A stretch of DNA of 64,000 nt. It comes from Streptomyces sp. NRRL S-1022. Its GTDB lineage: Bacteria; Actinomycetota; Actinomycetes; Streptomycetales; Streptomycetaceae. The stretch's first letter is position 1, and each line of letters opens with the position of its first letter. Under the pieces are notes generated by a model that had not been told where the DNA came from, did no database searches, and worked only from the letters and a program-made list of their open reading frames with translations. Below, piece by piece: positions 7,399-17,600 of the stretch. A program made the position numbers and the translations under genes. The stretch spans positions 1 to 64,000 of the forward strand of contig NZ_JOIU01000003.1 in NCBI RefSeq assembly GCF_000720135.1, written 5' to 3'.

Positions 7399-10365
7399 CT
7401 AGAGGGCTCCCTTGCGGCTGAGGTGGTTGAAGGCCAGCCAGCCCGGCAGGACCGGCAGCCACAGGGTCAGCAGCCGGAACAGCAGCACGGCCGGGGCGGC
7501 GACCTCCTTGGGCAGGCCCACGGCGATCAGACCGACGGTGAGGGTCGCCTCGACCGCGCCGACGCCGCCGGGGGTGGGCGCCGCGGAACCGAGCGCGTTG
7601 CCGGCGAGGAAGACGACGGCGACGCTGGCGATGCTGAGCGACACCGATCCGTCGCCGAAGGCCCGGATGGAGGCGTCCAGGCACATCACGAAGCAGGCGG
7701 TCAGCAGGAGCATGCCGCCGATGCCGGTGACGAGCTTCTGGGGCCGCTGCAGCACGTCGAGCATGCGGGGTACGACACCGGCGAACAGCGACCTCACGCG
7801 CGTGACGACGAATTTGCGCAGGAACGGCACCGAGGTGACCACGAGGACGAGGACGGCCACGGTCAGCAGGCCCGCGATGACCGTGCGCGACGGCGACAGC
7901 GACGGGGTCTTCTCGGTGCCGGTCAGGTAGCCGAACGACAGCAGCATCAGGATGTGGCAGCCGAGCCCGAACAGCTGCGAGGCGCCGACGCTCGCCACCG
8001 CGAGCCCCGGACGCACCCCGGCGCGCTGGAGGAAGCGGGTGTTCAGGGCCACACCGCCGACCGCGGCCGGTGCCACGATCTTCACGAACGACCCGGCGAC
8101 CTGCGCCCCCACGGTCCGCGGGAACGGCACCCGCTCCGGCACGAAGCCCAGCAGGGCCATCGCCGCGGCCACGTAACTGAGCGCGGAGAACAGCACCGCG
8201 GCGATCACCCAGCCCCACTGGGCCTGCGCGAACAGCGTGCCGAATTCGATGTGGGTGAGCTGCGTCAGCAGGTAGTACGCGCCGATCGCACCGGCGATGA
8301 AGCTGATCAGGGTGCGCGGCCGGACCCTCTCCAGCCGGGCCGGTTCCACGGGTGCCTGGGGCCGGATGAGCAGCACCTGGTGCCGGATCTGGGTGAGCAG
8401 ATCCTCCTCGCGGGCCTCTTCGAGGGCTTCGTCGATGGCCCGCTTCTCCGCGCGCTGCTCGGCGCGGACCATCTTCTTGTCGGGCTTGTCCAGGACGGGC
8501 GGGGCCGCCTCGGCGGCCTCCTCCGCGCGGGCCAGTTTGGCCTGGCGGGAGGCCTCCAGGACCGCCTCACGTTCGCGTTGGGCCCGCTCCCGGGCCAGCC
8601 GGCGCAGCGTCGCGCGCGTGGAACGCGTCAGCGCGATCGGCTGGAGCATGGGCAGGCAGTCGGCGACCGCGTCCGGGCCGAGCACCCCGACCGCCGAGGC
8701 CACCGCCCGCTCGGCACCGACCCGCAGGCCGAGCGTGGTGACCAGCTGGGCGACGTCCATGCGCAGCAGCAGGTCGCCGGCCGCGATCTCGCCGCCGCGC
8801 AGCTCGGTGAGGATCACCCTGCCGGAACGATCCACCAGGATCGCGTCTCCGGCCAGCCTGCGGTGGGCGATGCGCCGGGACTGCAGCGCCCGCACCTGGT
8901 GCCAGGTGTTGCGCAGCAGCTCGTCGGTGATGTCCTCGTCGGCCAGCGAGTCCAGGGTGCGCCCGCCGGTGTGCTCGTAGACGAGCATGACCGCGTCGGG
9001 GCCGAGCTCGGAGGTGGCGATCAGCTTGGGCGCGTTGGCGCCGGCCGCGATCGCCGCGTACGCCAGCAGCGCCTCCTGCTCCAGGGCCTGGCGCAGCGAC
9101 TGGAGGCTGGAGCGGGTGGCGAAGCCGCGCAGGGTCAGATTGCGCCACGCGCGGTAGAAGAAGCCCTGCGCCTGCTGTTCCCGGTCGACGACCGTGACGT
9201 CCAGCGGCGGGCCGTCCTCCAGGGTGACGAAGTAGCGCCGGCCCCGGTCGCCGTTCTCCGTCTCCACGGCCTCCTCACGGGCCGTGCTGACGGGGTGGAA
9301 ACCGACGTGCCGGAGGCCGGCCATCAGGGTCTGGCCGGTGGGGCGCACGTTGGGGGAGCCGACCGCGTACAGGGTGCCGTAGGCGATGGTCCAGCCGATC
9401 AGGATCGTCAGGATGATCGAGAAGGGGGTCGTGTAGCCGGTGACCAGCATCGAGAACGCGTCGAGGAGCAGCACGATCCACAGCACCGCGCGCCATCTGG
9501 GTCTGCGGGACATGCCGACGGCCGTCATGTACGCGATCACGGGTGCCAGATAGCCGTGCACCGGGTCGGTCAGCGCGTGGATGTCGCCCGGCGAGGGCTG
9601 GGTGAGCGCCTCCTGGATGGAGTCCGGGGCGGCCCGGGCGACCCACAGGTCGGTGGCGAGCGTCACTCCGTGGGCCAGGACGGCCGCGAGGACGCCGTCG
9701 GCGATGCGCAGGCCGTCCCGTTTGATCAGCCGCTCGATCGCGAAGGCGACCGGCACCAGCAGGATCGCGATGCTGGACGCCAGCCCCGCGATCTTGATCA
9801 GCAGGTCCGGGGCCTGCCCGGTGCCCTTGTTGATGTCCTGTTCGAGGCCCGAGGTGGTGCCGTGCGCGAACGCGGCGATCGCCAGCAGCACCACGATGGC
9901 GAGCACGCCCACCAGGAGCCGCATGAGGTCGGAGGGCCGGTGCACGCGCGCGGGGAGCAGCGGTTCGTCGCCCTCCACCTCCTCGGCGTGGGGGTCGTCC
10001 TCGGCGCACGCGGGGCTGTCCGGGGGCGCGGTCTCGCGGCCGGGCGCCTCTGCGGAGGCATCATCGCCACTGCCGCGCGCGTGAGTGCCGTCGTCCTTGC
10101 GCGCCTCGGCTTCGTCCTCGCGCGCGCGTGAGCCGTCGTTCTCCTGCGCGTCGTTCTCTCGCGCGTCGTTCTCCCGGGCCTCGGGTTCGCCTTCCCGTGC
10201 GCGCGTGCCGTCGTCCCCGCGCGGGCCGGTGTCTTCGTGATGCGCGCCGGTGCCGCCCCCGTCCGCACGGGCGGGGCCGGGGCGCGCGGAGGCGTCAGGG
10301 GTGCCCGCCGCTCCATCGGGGTGCACGCCCTGCTCCTTCGTGGTCTCTTCTCGGTCTCGTATCAC
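7399..10365 (-). CDS. Large membrane protein: kinase-like domain plus LPG-synthase/flippase-type transmembrane module
   Basis: 988 residues from a GTG. The first about 130 are Arg/Asp/Glu-rich and disordered. Several membrane helices follow (about 155-345). Next comes a soluble stretch with kinase-like features (LIATSELGPDAVMLVYEHT, then RIAHRRLAGDAILVDRSG, resembling the hinge and a degenerate catalytic loop). After a charged linker rich in Ala, Glu and Lys (about 610-680) comes the C-terminal polytopic domain, about eight helices, of the UPF0104 / lysylphosphatidylglycerol synthetase membrane family (GGVALNTRFLQRAGV, APTPGGVGAVEATLTVGL). The MprF synthase domain is absent, so lipid or polymer translocation is more likely than lysyl-lipid synthesis. 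Domain limits are estimates. Confidence 0.75.
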   Translation of the reverse strand: MIRDREETTKEQGVHPDGAAGTPDASARPGPARADGGGTGAHHEDTGPRGDDGTRAREGEPEARENDARENDAQENDGSRAREDEAEARKDDGTHARGSGDDASAEAPGRETAPPDSPACAEDDPHAEEVEGDEPLLPARVHRPSDLMRLLVGVLAIVVLLAIAAFAHGTTSGLEQDINKGTGQAPDLLIKIAGLASSIAILLVPVAFAIERLIKRDGLRIADGVLAAVLAHGVTLATDLWVARAAPDSIQEALTQPSPGDIHALTDPVHGYLAPVIAYMTAVGMSRRPRWRAVLWIVLLLDAFSMLVTGYTTPFSIILTILIGWTIAYGTLYAVGSPNVRPTGQTLMAGLRHVGFHPVSTAREEAVETENGDRGRRYFVTLEDGPPLDVTVVDREQQAQGFFYRAWRNLTLRGFATRSSLQSLRQALEQEALLAYAAIAAGANAPKLIATSELGPDAVMLVYEHTGGRTLDSLADEDITDELLRNTWHQVRALQSRRIAHRRLAGDAILVDRSGRVILTELRGGEIAAGDLLLRMDVAQLVTTLGLRVGAERAVASAVGVLGPDAVADCLPMLQPIALTRSTRATLRRLARERAQREREAVLEASRQAKLARAEEAAEAAPPVLDKPDKKMVRAEQRAEKRAIDEALEEAREEDLLTQIRHQVLLIRPQAPVEPARLERVRPRTLISFIAGAIGAYYLLTQLTHIEFGTLFAQAQWGWVIAAVLFSALSYVAAAMALLGFVPERVPFPRTVGAQVAGSFVKIVAPAAVGGVALNTRFLQRAGVRPGLAVASVGASQLFGLGCHILMLLSFGYLTGTEKTPSLSPSRTVIAGLLTVAVLVLVVTSVPFLRKFVVTRVRSLFAGVVPRMLDVLQRPQKLVTGIGGMLLLTACFVMCLDASIRAFGDGSVSLSIASVAVVFLAGNALGSAAPTPGGVGAVEATLTVGLIAVGLPKEVAAPAVLLFRLLTLWLPVLPGWLAFNHLSRKGAL

Positions 10366-10527
10366 CAGTCACCGCCCGCACGATGGTGGCATGCCCCACC
10401 GGCACACACGGGCATCAGGGTCCGGATGCGCGGGCGCACAGTCTGCCCGAAGGAGCGTCCGGGGGCGAGAGGACCGTTGTCCGCGTACCCCGCCGGAACG
10501 GCTGCGCGGTGCGGCAGGATGGGGGGA

Positions 10528-10914
10528 ATGAGCGAGCAGAGCCCTTCCGAAGACGCCCGCGCGGGGTACGCGGACGCGCTGCCGGAGTACGCCGAGCGGG
10601 TCCTCGACGTCGCCGAGCGGATCCCGCCGGGCCGGGTCATGACGTACGGCGATGTCGCCGAGTGGCTCGCGGAGGGAGGCCCCCGTCAGGTGGGCCGGGT
10701 GATGGCCCTCTACGGCAGTGCCGTCCCGTGGTGGCGTGTGGTGCGCAGCGACGGTGTGCTGCTGCCCGGAAACGAGCTGCGCGCGCTCGCCCGCTACCGC
10801 GAGGAGGGCACGCCGCTGAAGCAGGCCGGCCCGAGCACCGAGGGGCATCTGCCGCGGCTCGACATGCGGCGGGCGCGTTGGGACGGCGACGCGGGCACGG
10901 AGGGTCACATCTGA
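10528..10914 (+). CDS. Alkyltransferase-like (Atl) DNA-binding protein
   Basis: 128 residues of the MGMT C-terminal DNA-binding fold: IPPGRVMTYGDVAEWLA (helix-turn-helix), GGPRQVGRVMAL with the arginine finger region, and WRVVRSDG. The active-site PCHRV of O6-alkylguanine transferases is PWWRV here, so the acceptor Cys is missing. Atl proteins bind alkylated guanine and hand it to nucleotide excision repair. The ATG at 10528 follows GGGGGGA closely. The frame is open far upstream, but that part lacks family similarity. It precedes adnA in the same direction, matching the order I recall in mycobacteria. Confidence 0.85.
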   Translation: MSEQSPSEDARAGYADALPEYAERVLDVAERIPPGRVMTYGDVAEWLAEGGPRQVGRVMALYGSAVPWWRVVRSDGVLLPGNELRALARYREEGTPLKQAGPSTEGHLPRLDMRRARWDGDAGTEGHI

Positions 10915-11171
10915 CAGCTTCCGCCATCGGATTCCGCAGGGCCGGACCGATGGTCCGTTCGGGTGACACGGGGGACGTCCGTGGCATGCCGTACGTTCGA
11001 GGGGTGTGGGACACGCGTGGTCCGAGCGCCCCGAGGGAACAACCGGAAGCCCTGCTTCTGGCCGGAGCGGCGGCGTAACGTCGGCGGCACGTGTCCCCCT
11101 CACCCCGCGGTCACCGCCTCGTGCGCCTGACCGCACGCCCGCCAGCACACCCACCAGGACCGGCCAACCAC

Positions 11172-14100
11172 GTGAGCTCCTCTTCCTCCACCAGGCGCCT
11201 GCCGCACCCCCCGGTACGGCAGGGGAGCCGTGGCGCTTACCGACTGGTCCGTACCCCGCCGGCCGTCGCGGACCCCCCTCCTCTGGACGCGGCACAGCGC
11301 GCTGTGGTTGACCACCGGAGCGGACCGCTGCTGGTCCTCGCCGGCCCCGGCACCGGCAAGACCACCACCCTGGTCGAATCCGTGGCCGCGCGGATCGCCC
11401 GGGGCGGCGACCCCGAGCGGATCCTCGTGCTGACCTTCAGCCGCAAGGCCGCCGTCGAGCTGCGCGACCGCATGGCCCTGCGCATGGGAGCCGCCCGCGC
11501 GCCCAGGGCGACCACCTTCCACTCGTACTGCTACGCGCTGGTCCGCGCCCACCAGGACAGCGACCGGTTCACCCAGCCGCTGCGCCTGCTCTCCGGTCCC
11601 GAGCAGGACGTCGCCGTCCGCGACCTGCTCGCCGGCCAGCCCGAACTGGAACGGCTCGGTCTGACCCACGTGCGCTGGCCCGACGACCTGCGCGCCTGCC
11701 TGACCACGCGCGGGTTCGCCGACGAGGTCCGCGCCGTCCTCGCCCGCAGCCGCGAACTGGGCCTCGGTCCGGACGCCCTGGACGCCTTCGCGCGCCGCAT
11801 CGGCCGCCCCGACTGGCGGGCGGCAGCCGCGTTCCTCGCCGAGTACCTCGACACCCTCGACCTCCAGGGCGTGATCGACTACGCGGACCTGGTCCACCGC
11901 GCGGTCCTCGTCGCCCGCCGCCCCGAGACCGCCGCACGCCTCGCCGCCCAGTACGACGCGGTGTACGTCGACGAGTACCAGGACACCGACCCCGCCCAGG
12001 TCCGGCTCCTGCACGCCCTGGCCGGAGGGGGCCGCACCCTCGTCGCCTTCGGCGACCCCGACCAGTCGATCTACGCGTTCCGGGGCGCCGACGTGAACGG
12101 CATCCTCGACTTCCCGGCCGCCTTCCCGCGCCCGGACGGCCGCCCCGCCCCCGTCGAGGTGCTGCGCACCTCCCGCCGCTCCGGCGCCGCCCTGCTGGCC
12201 GCGACCCGCCTGATCACCCGGCGCATGCCGCTGCCCCGGCTGCCCGCCGAGAACGTCCGCGCCCACCGGGAGCCGGCCGCCGTACGCGACGGCGGCCGGG
12301 TCGAGGCGCACACCTACCCGACGTCCGGCGCGGAACTGGACAACATCGCGGACCTGCTGCGCCGCGCCCACCTGGAGGACGGCGTCGCCTGGAGCGACAT
12401 GGCGGTCCTGGTGCGCGCCGGCTCCCGCCTGCCCACCCTGCGCCGCGCCCTCACCGCCGCCGGCGTCCCGCTGGACATCGACGGCGACGACCTGCCCCTG
12501 CGGCACGAGCCCGCGGTCGCGCCGCTGCTCACGGCGCTGCGCGCGGTGGCCACGGCGAAAGCACCGCGCCGCGAGGACCCCGCGCCGCAGGACGCCACGC
12601 CGGCCGCCGGCGCCTCCCCGGCGGAAGCCGCCGACACCGGACCGCAGGCCCCGGACGCCTGCTGGCTGGACACCGAGACCGCCCTCACCCTGCTCACCTC
12701 GCCGCTGGCCGGCATGGACGCCGCCGACCTGCGCCGCCTCGGCCGAGCCCTGCGGGAGGAGGAGCGGGCCGCCGGGAACCCGCTGCCGCCCCCGTCCGAC
12801 GAACTCCTCGCCCGGGCGCTCGCCGAACCGGAGCGCCTGGCCGTGCACGACCCGGTGTACGCGCGCGGGGCGCAGCGCCTGGGCGCGCTGCTCCGCAAGG
12901 CCCGTGAGCGCCTCGCGGGCGGCGGGACGGCGGAGGAAGCCCTGTGGGACCTGTGGGAGGGCACGCCCTGGCCCGGGCGTCTGGAGCGGGCCGCCCGGCG
13001 CGGCGGCGCGGCCGGCCGCAACGCCGACCGGGACCTGGACGCCGTCTGCGCGCTGTTCGCCACCGCCGCGCGCGCGGAGGAGCGCACCGGAGGCCGCGGC
13101 GCGCTGAACTTCCTGGCCGAGATCGAGGCCGAGGACATAGCCGCCGACACGCTCACCCGCCGCGCGGTACGGCCCGACGCCGTCCGCGTGATGACCGCGC
13201 ACCGGGCCAAGGGCCTGGAGTGGCGGCTGGTCGTCGTCGCCGGCGTCCAGGAGGGCCTGTGGCCGGACCTGCGGCGCCGCGGCTCGCTGCTGGAGGCCGA
13301 CCGCATCGGCCGCGACGGACTCGCCGAGCCGCTGACCCCGGGCGCGCTGCTCGCCGAGGAGCGCCGCCTGTTCTACGTCGCCGCCACGCGCGCGCGGGAC
13401 CGGCTCGTCGTCACCGCCGTGAAGGCACCGGCCGACGACGGCGACCAGCCGTCCCGGTTCCTCACCGAGCTGGGCGTCGAACCCAAGGACGTCACCGTGC
13501 GCCCCCGCCGCCCGCTGTCCGTCGCCGCGCTCGTCGCCGAACTGCGCGCCACCACCGTCGACCCGCGCGTCTCCGCCGCGCTGCGGGAGGCCGCCGCCCG
13601 CCGGCTCGCCCGCCTCGCCGCACTCGCCGACGAGGACGGCCGCCCGCTGGTGCCGTCCGCACACCCCTACCGCTGGTGGGGCATGTTCGAGCCGACCGAG
13701 AGCAAGGTGCCGCTGCGCCACCGCGACCAGCCCGTGGTGCTGTCCGGCAGCGCCCTGGACCAGCTCGCCAACACCTGCGCCCTGCAGTGGTTCCTGGGCC
13801 GCGAGGTGAAGGCCGACGCACCCGCCACCGCCGCGCAGGGCTTCGGCAACGTCGTCCACGTCCTCGCCGACGAGGTCGCCTCCGGACGCACCCCCGCCGA
13901 CCTCGACGTCCTCATGGAACGCCTGGACTCCGTGTGGAACGCGCTCGCCTTCGACGCGCCCTGGAAGTCGCAGCAGGAGAAGGACAACGCGCGCGTGGCG
14001 CTCGAACGCTTCCTGAACTGGCACGTGCTGGACCGGACCGGCCGCACCCCGGTGGTCAGCGAGCAGGACTTCGACGTGACCCTCGAAGCGGGCGGCTACC

Positions 14101-14534
14101 AGGTCCGCATCCGCGGCCAGATGGACCGCGTGGAGACGGACGCCGAGGGCCGGGCCTACGTGGTCGACTTCAAGACCGGCAAGCAGGCGCCCACCGCGCG
14201 CGAGGTGGACCGGCACCCCCAGCTCGCCGTCTACCAGCTCGCCGTCCGCGAAGGCGCCGTCGACAGCGCCTTCGACGGCGTACGCCCCGAACCCGGCGGC
14301 GCCGAGCTGGTCCACCTCAGGCAGGGCGCCGCCAAGCGCGACGGCGGCGAGGACCTGCCCAAGGTGCAGACCCAGGAGCCGCTCGCGGGGGAGTGGGTCG
14401 GCGAGCTGCTGGCCTCCGCCGCCGGAAAGGTCCTCGACGAGCGGTTCACACCGAGCACCGGCCAGCACTGCACGCACTGCGCGTTCCGCGCCTCCTGCAG
14501 CGCGCGCCCGGAGGGACGGCACGTGGTGGAGTGA
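11172..14534 (+). CDS. adnA: AdnA-like helicase-nuclease (UvrD-type motor plus PD-(D/E)XK, Fe-S)
   Basis: About 1,120 residues from the GTG at 11172, chosen because homologues begin close to the SSSSSTRRL segment; an upstream GTG at 11091 is possible. The motor half shows Walker A AGPGTGKTTT, the DEXX box VDEYQD, GDPDQSIYAFRG, and the motif MTAHRAKGLEW. The C-terminal RecB-like nuclease has GQMDRVE and VVDFKTGK. Four Fe-S cysteines frame it, one in NTCALQW and three in CTHCAFRASC. With AdnB it forms the actinobacterial heterodimeric end-resection machine that processes double-strand breaks. It is followed directly by adnB in the same direction. Confidence 0.88.
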   Translation: MSSSSSTRRLPHPPVRQGSRGAYRLVRTPPAVADPPPLDAAQRAVVDHRSGPLLVLAGPGTGKTTTLVESVAARIARGGDPERILVLTFSRKAAVELRDRMALRMGAARAPRATTFHSYCYALVRAHQDSDRFTQPLRLLSGPEQDVAVRDLLAGQPELERLGLTHVRWPDDLRACLTTRGFADEVRAVLARSRELGLGPDALDAFARRIGRPDWRAAAAFLAEYLDTLDLQGVIDYADLVHRAVLVARRPETAARLAAQYDAVYVDEYQDTDPAQVRLLHALAGGGRTLVAFGDPDQSIYAFRGADVNGILDFPAAFPRPDGRPAPVEVLRTSRRSGAALLAATRLITRRMPLPRLPAENVRAHREPAAVRDGGRVEAHTYPTSGAELDNIADLLRRAHLEDGVAWSDMAVLVRAGSRLPTLRRALTAAGVPLDIDGDDLPLRHEPAVAPLLTALRAVATAKAPRREDPAPQDATPAAGASPAEAADTGPQAPDACWLDTETALTLLTSPLAGMDAADLRRLGRALREEERAAGNPLPPPSDELLARALAEPERLAVHDPVYARGAQRLGALLRKARERLAGGGTAEEALWDLWEGTPWPGRLERAARRGGAAGRNADRDLDAVCALFATAARAEERTGGRGALNFLAEIEAEDIAADTLTRRAVRPDAVRVMTAHRAKGLEWRLVVVAGVQEGLWPDLRRRGSLLEADRIGRDGLAEPLTPGALLAEERRLFYVAATRARDRLVVTAVKAPADDGDQPSRFLTELGVEPKDVTVRPRRPLSVAALVAELRATTVDPRVSAALREAAARRLARLAALADEDGRPLVPSAHPYRWWGMFEPTESKVPLRHRDQPVVLSGSALDQLANTCALQWFLGREVKADAPATAAQGFGNVVHVLADEVASGRTPADLDVLMERLDSVWNALAFDAPWKSQQEKDNARVALERFLNWHVLDRTGRTPVVSEQDFDVTLEAGGYQVRIRGQMDRVETDAEGRAYVVDFKTGKQAPTAREVDRHPQLAVYQLAVREGAVDSAFDGVRPEPGGAELVHLRQGAAKRDGGEDLPKVQTQEPLAGEWVGELLASAAGKVLDERFTPSTGQHCTHCAFRASCSARPEGRHVVE

Positions 14535-14647
14535 CCGCCCCGCGACCGGCGTGACGTACGGCACCACAGGGGCTGACCTGCGCTTCTTCCGTTCCGGGTG
14601 GCCACTGCGTCCTCGACTGTCAGCGCCCGCCGCTAGCCTCTTTCGAC

Positions 14648-17600
14648 ATGTCCGCCCGTATCACCGACCCCGAGCAGCTCAAGGAGCTCCTCGGCATCCC
14701 CTTCACCCCGGAGCAGACGGCCTGCATCACCGCGCCGCCCGCCCCGCAGGTGATCGTGGCCGGCGCCGGGTCGGGCAAGACCACCGTCATGGCGGCCCGC
14801 GTGGTCTGGCTGGTCGGCACCGGTCAGGTCGCCCCCGAACAGGTCCTCGGCCTGACCTTCACCAACAAGGCCGCCGGCGAGCTGGCCGAACGCGTCCGCA
14901 CGGCACTGATCAAGGCCGGCGTCACCGACCCCGACGCCCTCCCGTCACCCGACCGCCACCCCTCGACGACGGCGCTTCGCGCCGACACCCTCTGGTGGGA
15001 CCCCGACAACCCGCCGGGCGAGCCCGTCATCTCGACGTACCACGCCTTCGCCGGCCGCCTGCTCACCGACCACGGCCTGCGCATCGGCCTGGAACCCAGC
15101 TCGCGGCTGCTGGCCGACGCCACCCGCTACCAGCTCGCCGCGCGCGTGCTGCGCGAGGCCCCCGGCCCGTACCCGGCGCTGACCCGCTCCTTCGCCGACC
15201 TGGTCAGCGACCTGCTCACCCTCGACTCCGAACTCGCCGAACACCTCGTCGAACCCGAGGACCTGCGCGCCTGGGACGCCCGCCTGCTGCGCACCCTCGA
15301 AGGCGCCAAGCTCACCAACGCCGACCTGCGCAAGGTCCCCGAGACGGCCGCGGCCCGCCGGGAACTCGCCGCCCTCGTCCAGCGCTACCGGGCCGCGAAA
15401 CGGCAGCGGGACCTGCTCGACTTCGGCGACCAGATCGCCCTGTCCGCCCGCCTCGCCGGCATCCCCGAAGTGGGCCGCCTGCTGCGCGAGGAGTTCCGTG
15501 TGGTCCTCCTCGACGAGTACCAGGACACCTCCGTCGCCCAGCGCGTTCTGCTCGCGGGCCTCTTCGGCGACGGCACCGGCCACCCGGTGACCGCCGTCGG
15601 CGACCCCTGCCAGGCCATCTACGGCTGGCGCGGCGCCTCCGTCGCCAACCTGGACGACTTCCCCGACCACTTCGCCCACGCCGACGGCCGGCCCGCCGCC
15701 CGGCAGGCGCTGAGCGAGAACCGGCGCAGCGGCGGGCGCCTGCTCAACCTCGCCAACGGCCTCGCCACGCCCTTGCGCGCCATGCACGCGGGCGTGGAGG
15801 CCCTCCGCCCGGCTCCGGGCGCCGAACACGACGGCACGGTCCGCTGCGCCCTGCTGCCCACCCACGCCGAGGAGATCGACTGGATCGCCGACTCCCTCGC
15901 CCACCTCGTGCGCACCGGCACCCCGCCCGGCGAGATCGCCGTACTGTGCCGCACCGCCACCGACTTCGCCGAGATCCAGGGCGCCCTCGTCGCCCGCGAC
16001 ATCCCCGTCGAGGTCGTCGGCCTGTCCGGGCTGCTGCACCTGCCCGAGATCGCCGACCTCGTCGCCGTCTGCGAGGTCCTGCAGGACCCCGGCGCCAACG
16101 CCTCCCTCGTGCGACTGCTGACCGGGCCGCGCTGGCGCATCGGCCCCCGCGACCTCGCCCTGCTCGGCCGCCGGGCCCGCCTGCTGGTCGCCCACGCGCG
16201 CGTGGACGGCGGCGACGACCCGGACCGCCGGCTCGCCGAGGCCGTCGAGGGCGTCGACCCGTCCGAGGTGATCTCGCTCGCGGACGCCCTGGACACCTTC
16301 CTCGAAACGCCCCTGGAGGACGGCGACGACGACGGGCTGCCGTTCTCGCCGGACGCGCGCGTGCGCTTCGCCCGGCTCGCCGCCGAACTGCGCGACCTGC
16401 GCCGCTCGCTGTCCGACCCGCTGATGGACGTCCTGCACCGCGTCCTCGCCGTCACCGGCCTGGAGGTGGAGCTGTCGGCCTCCCCGCACGCGCTCGCCGC
16501 CCGCCGCCGCGAGACCCTGTCCAACTTCCTGGACACCGCCGCCTCCTTCGCCGCGGGCGACGGCGAGGCCACCCTGCTCGCCTTCCTCGGCTTCCTGCGC
16601 ACCGCCGCCCAGTACGAGAAGGGCCTCGACAACGCCCTGCCCGGCGGCGAGAACACCGTCAAGGTGCTCACCGCCCACAAGTCCAAGGGCCTGGAATGGG
16701 ACGTCGTGGCCGTCCCCGGACTGGTCACCGGCACCTTCCCCAGCGCCCAGGGCCGCGAGAAGTGGACCGCCCAGGCCAAGGTGCTCCCGCACGCCCTGCG
16801 CGGCGACACCGACACCCTGCCCGACGTCGACAGCTGGGACGCGCGCGGGATGAAGGCCTTCCACGAGGCCATGAAGGACCACCAGCACACCGAGGAGCTC
16901 CGCCTCGGCTACGTCACCTTCACCCGCCCCCGCTCGCTGCTGCTCGGTTCCGGCCACTGGTGGGGGCCCAGCCAGAAGAAGCCGCGCGGCCCCTCCGACT
17001 TCCTCCGGGCCCTGTACGACCACTGCGCGGCCGGACACGGCGAGATCGAGGCATGGGCGGACGAGCCCGCCGAGGACGAGGAGAACCCGGCGCTGCACAC
17101 GGCCGGCGCCGACCAGGTGTGGCCGCTCCCGCTGGACGCCGCCGCCCTGGCCCGCCGCCGTGCCGCCGCCGAGACCGTCCTCGCCCACCTGGACACCCTC
17201 GCCGCCCAGCCCGCCGGCCACCGCCCGGCCCTGCACGACCCCGCCGGCGACGAGCATCCGGACTGGCCCGCGCCACCGGACGACGACCCCTACGAGGAGC
17301 CGTACCCGGACCCGTACGGCGAAGAGCCGTACGAGGACTTCCCCTACGAGGGGGACTTTGCCCACGAGGACTCCGCCCACGAGGACTCCGCCCACGAGGA
17401 CTCCGCCCACGAGGACGCCGCCTATAAGGACTCGGTCTTCGATGACTCCGCCTTCGGGGACTCGGCCTTCGAGGGCTACGCGGAGGGCCTGCCGCCCTAC
17501 GACGACCCCGCCCCGGGCGAGGCGTCCCCGGTCGGCGAGCCCGCCCCGGGCACCCCCGGCGGCCGGGACTCCCGGAACGCCGGCCGGCCCGTCGTCCCCC

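Noticed and set aside
5869..10131. A 1,420-codon plus-strand open frame opposite the hydrolase and membrane-protein genes
   Set aside because: Shadow frame from high GC3 on the real minus-strand genes; the translation is Arg/Gly/Val-rich, without domains, and the minus-strand proteins have clear families.
11100..14567. A 1,155-codon minus-strand frame opposite adnA
   Set aside because: Compositional shadow; adnA carries all helicase and nuclease motifs, while the opposite frame has none.
17360..17479. Repeat array considered as a CRISPR
   Set aside because: Units are contiguous 15-mers without spacers and keep the adnB frame; no cas genes are present.
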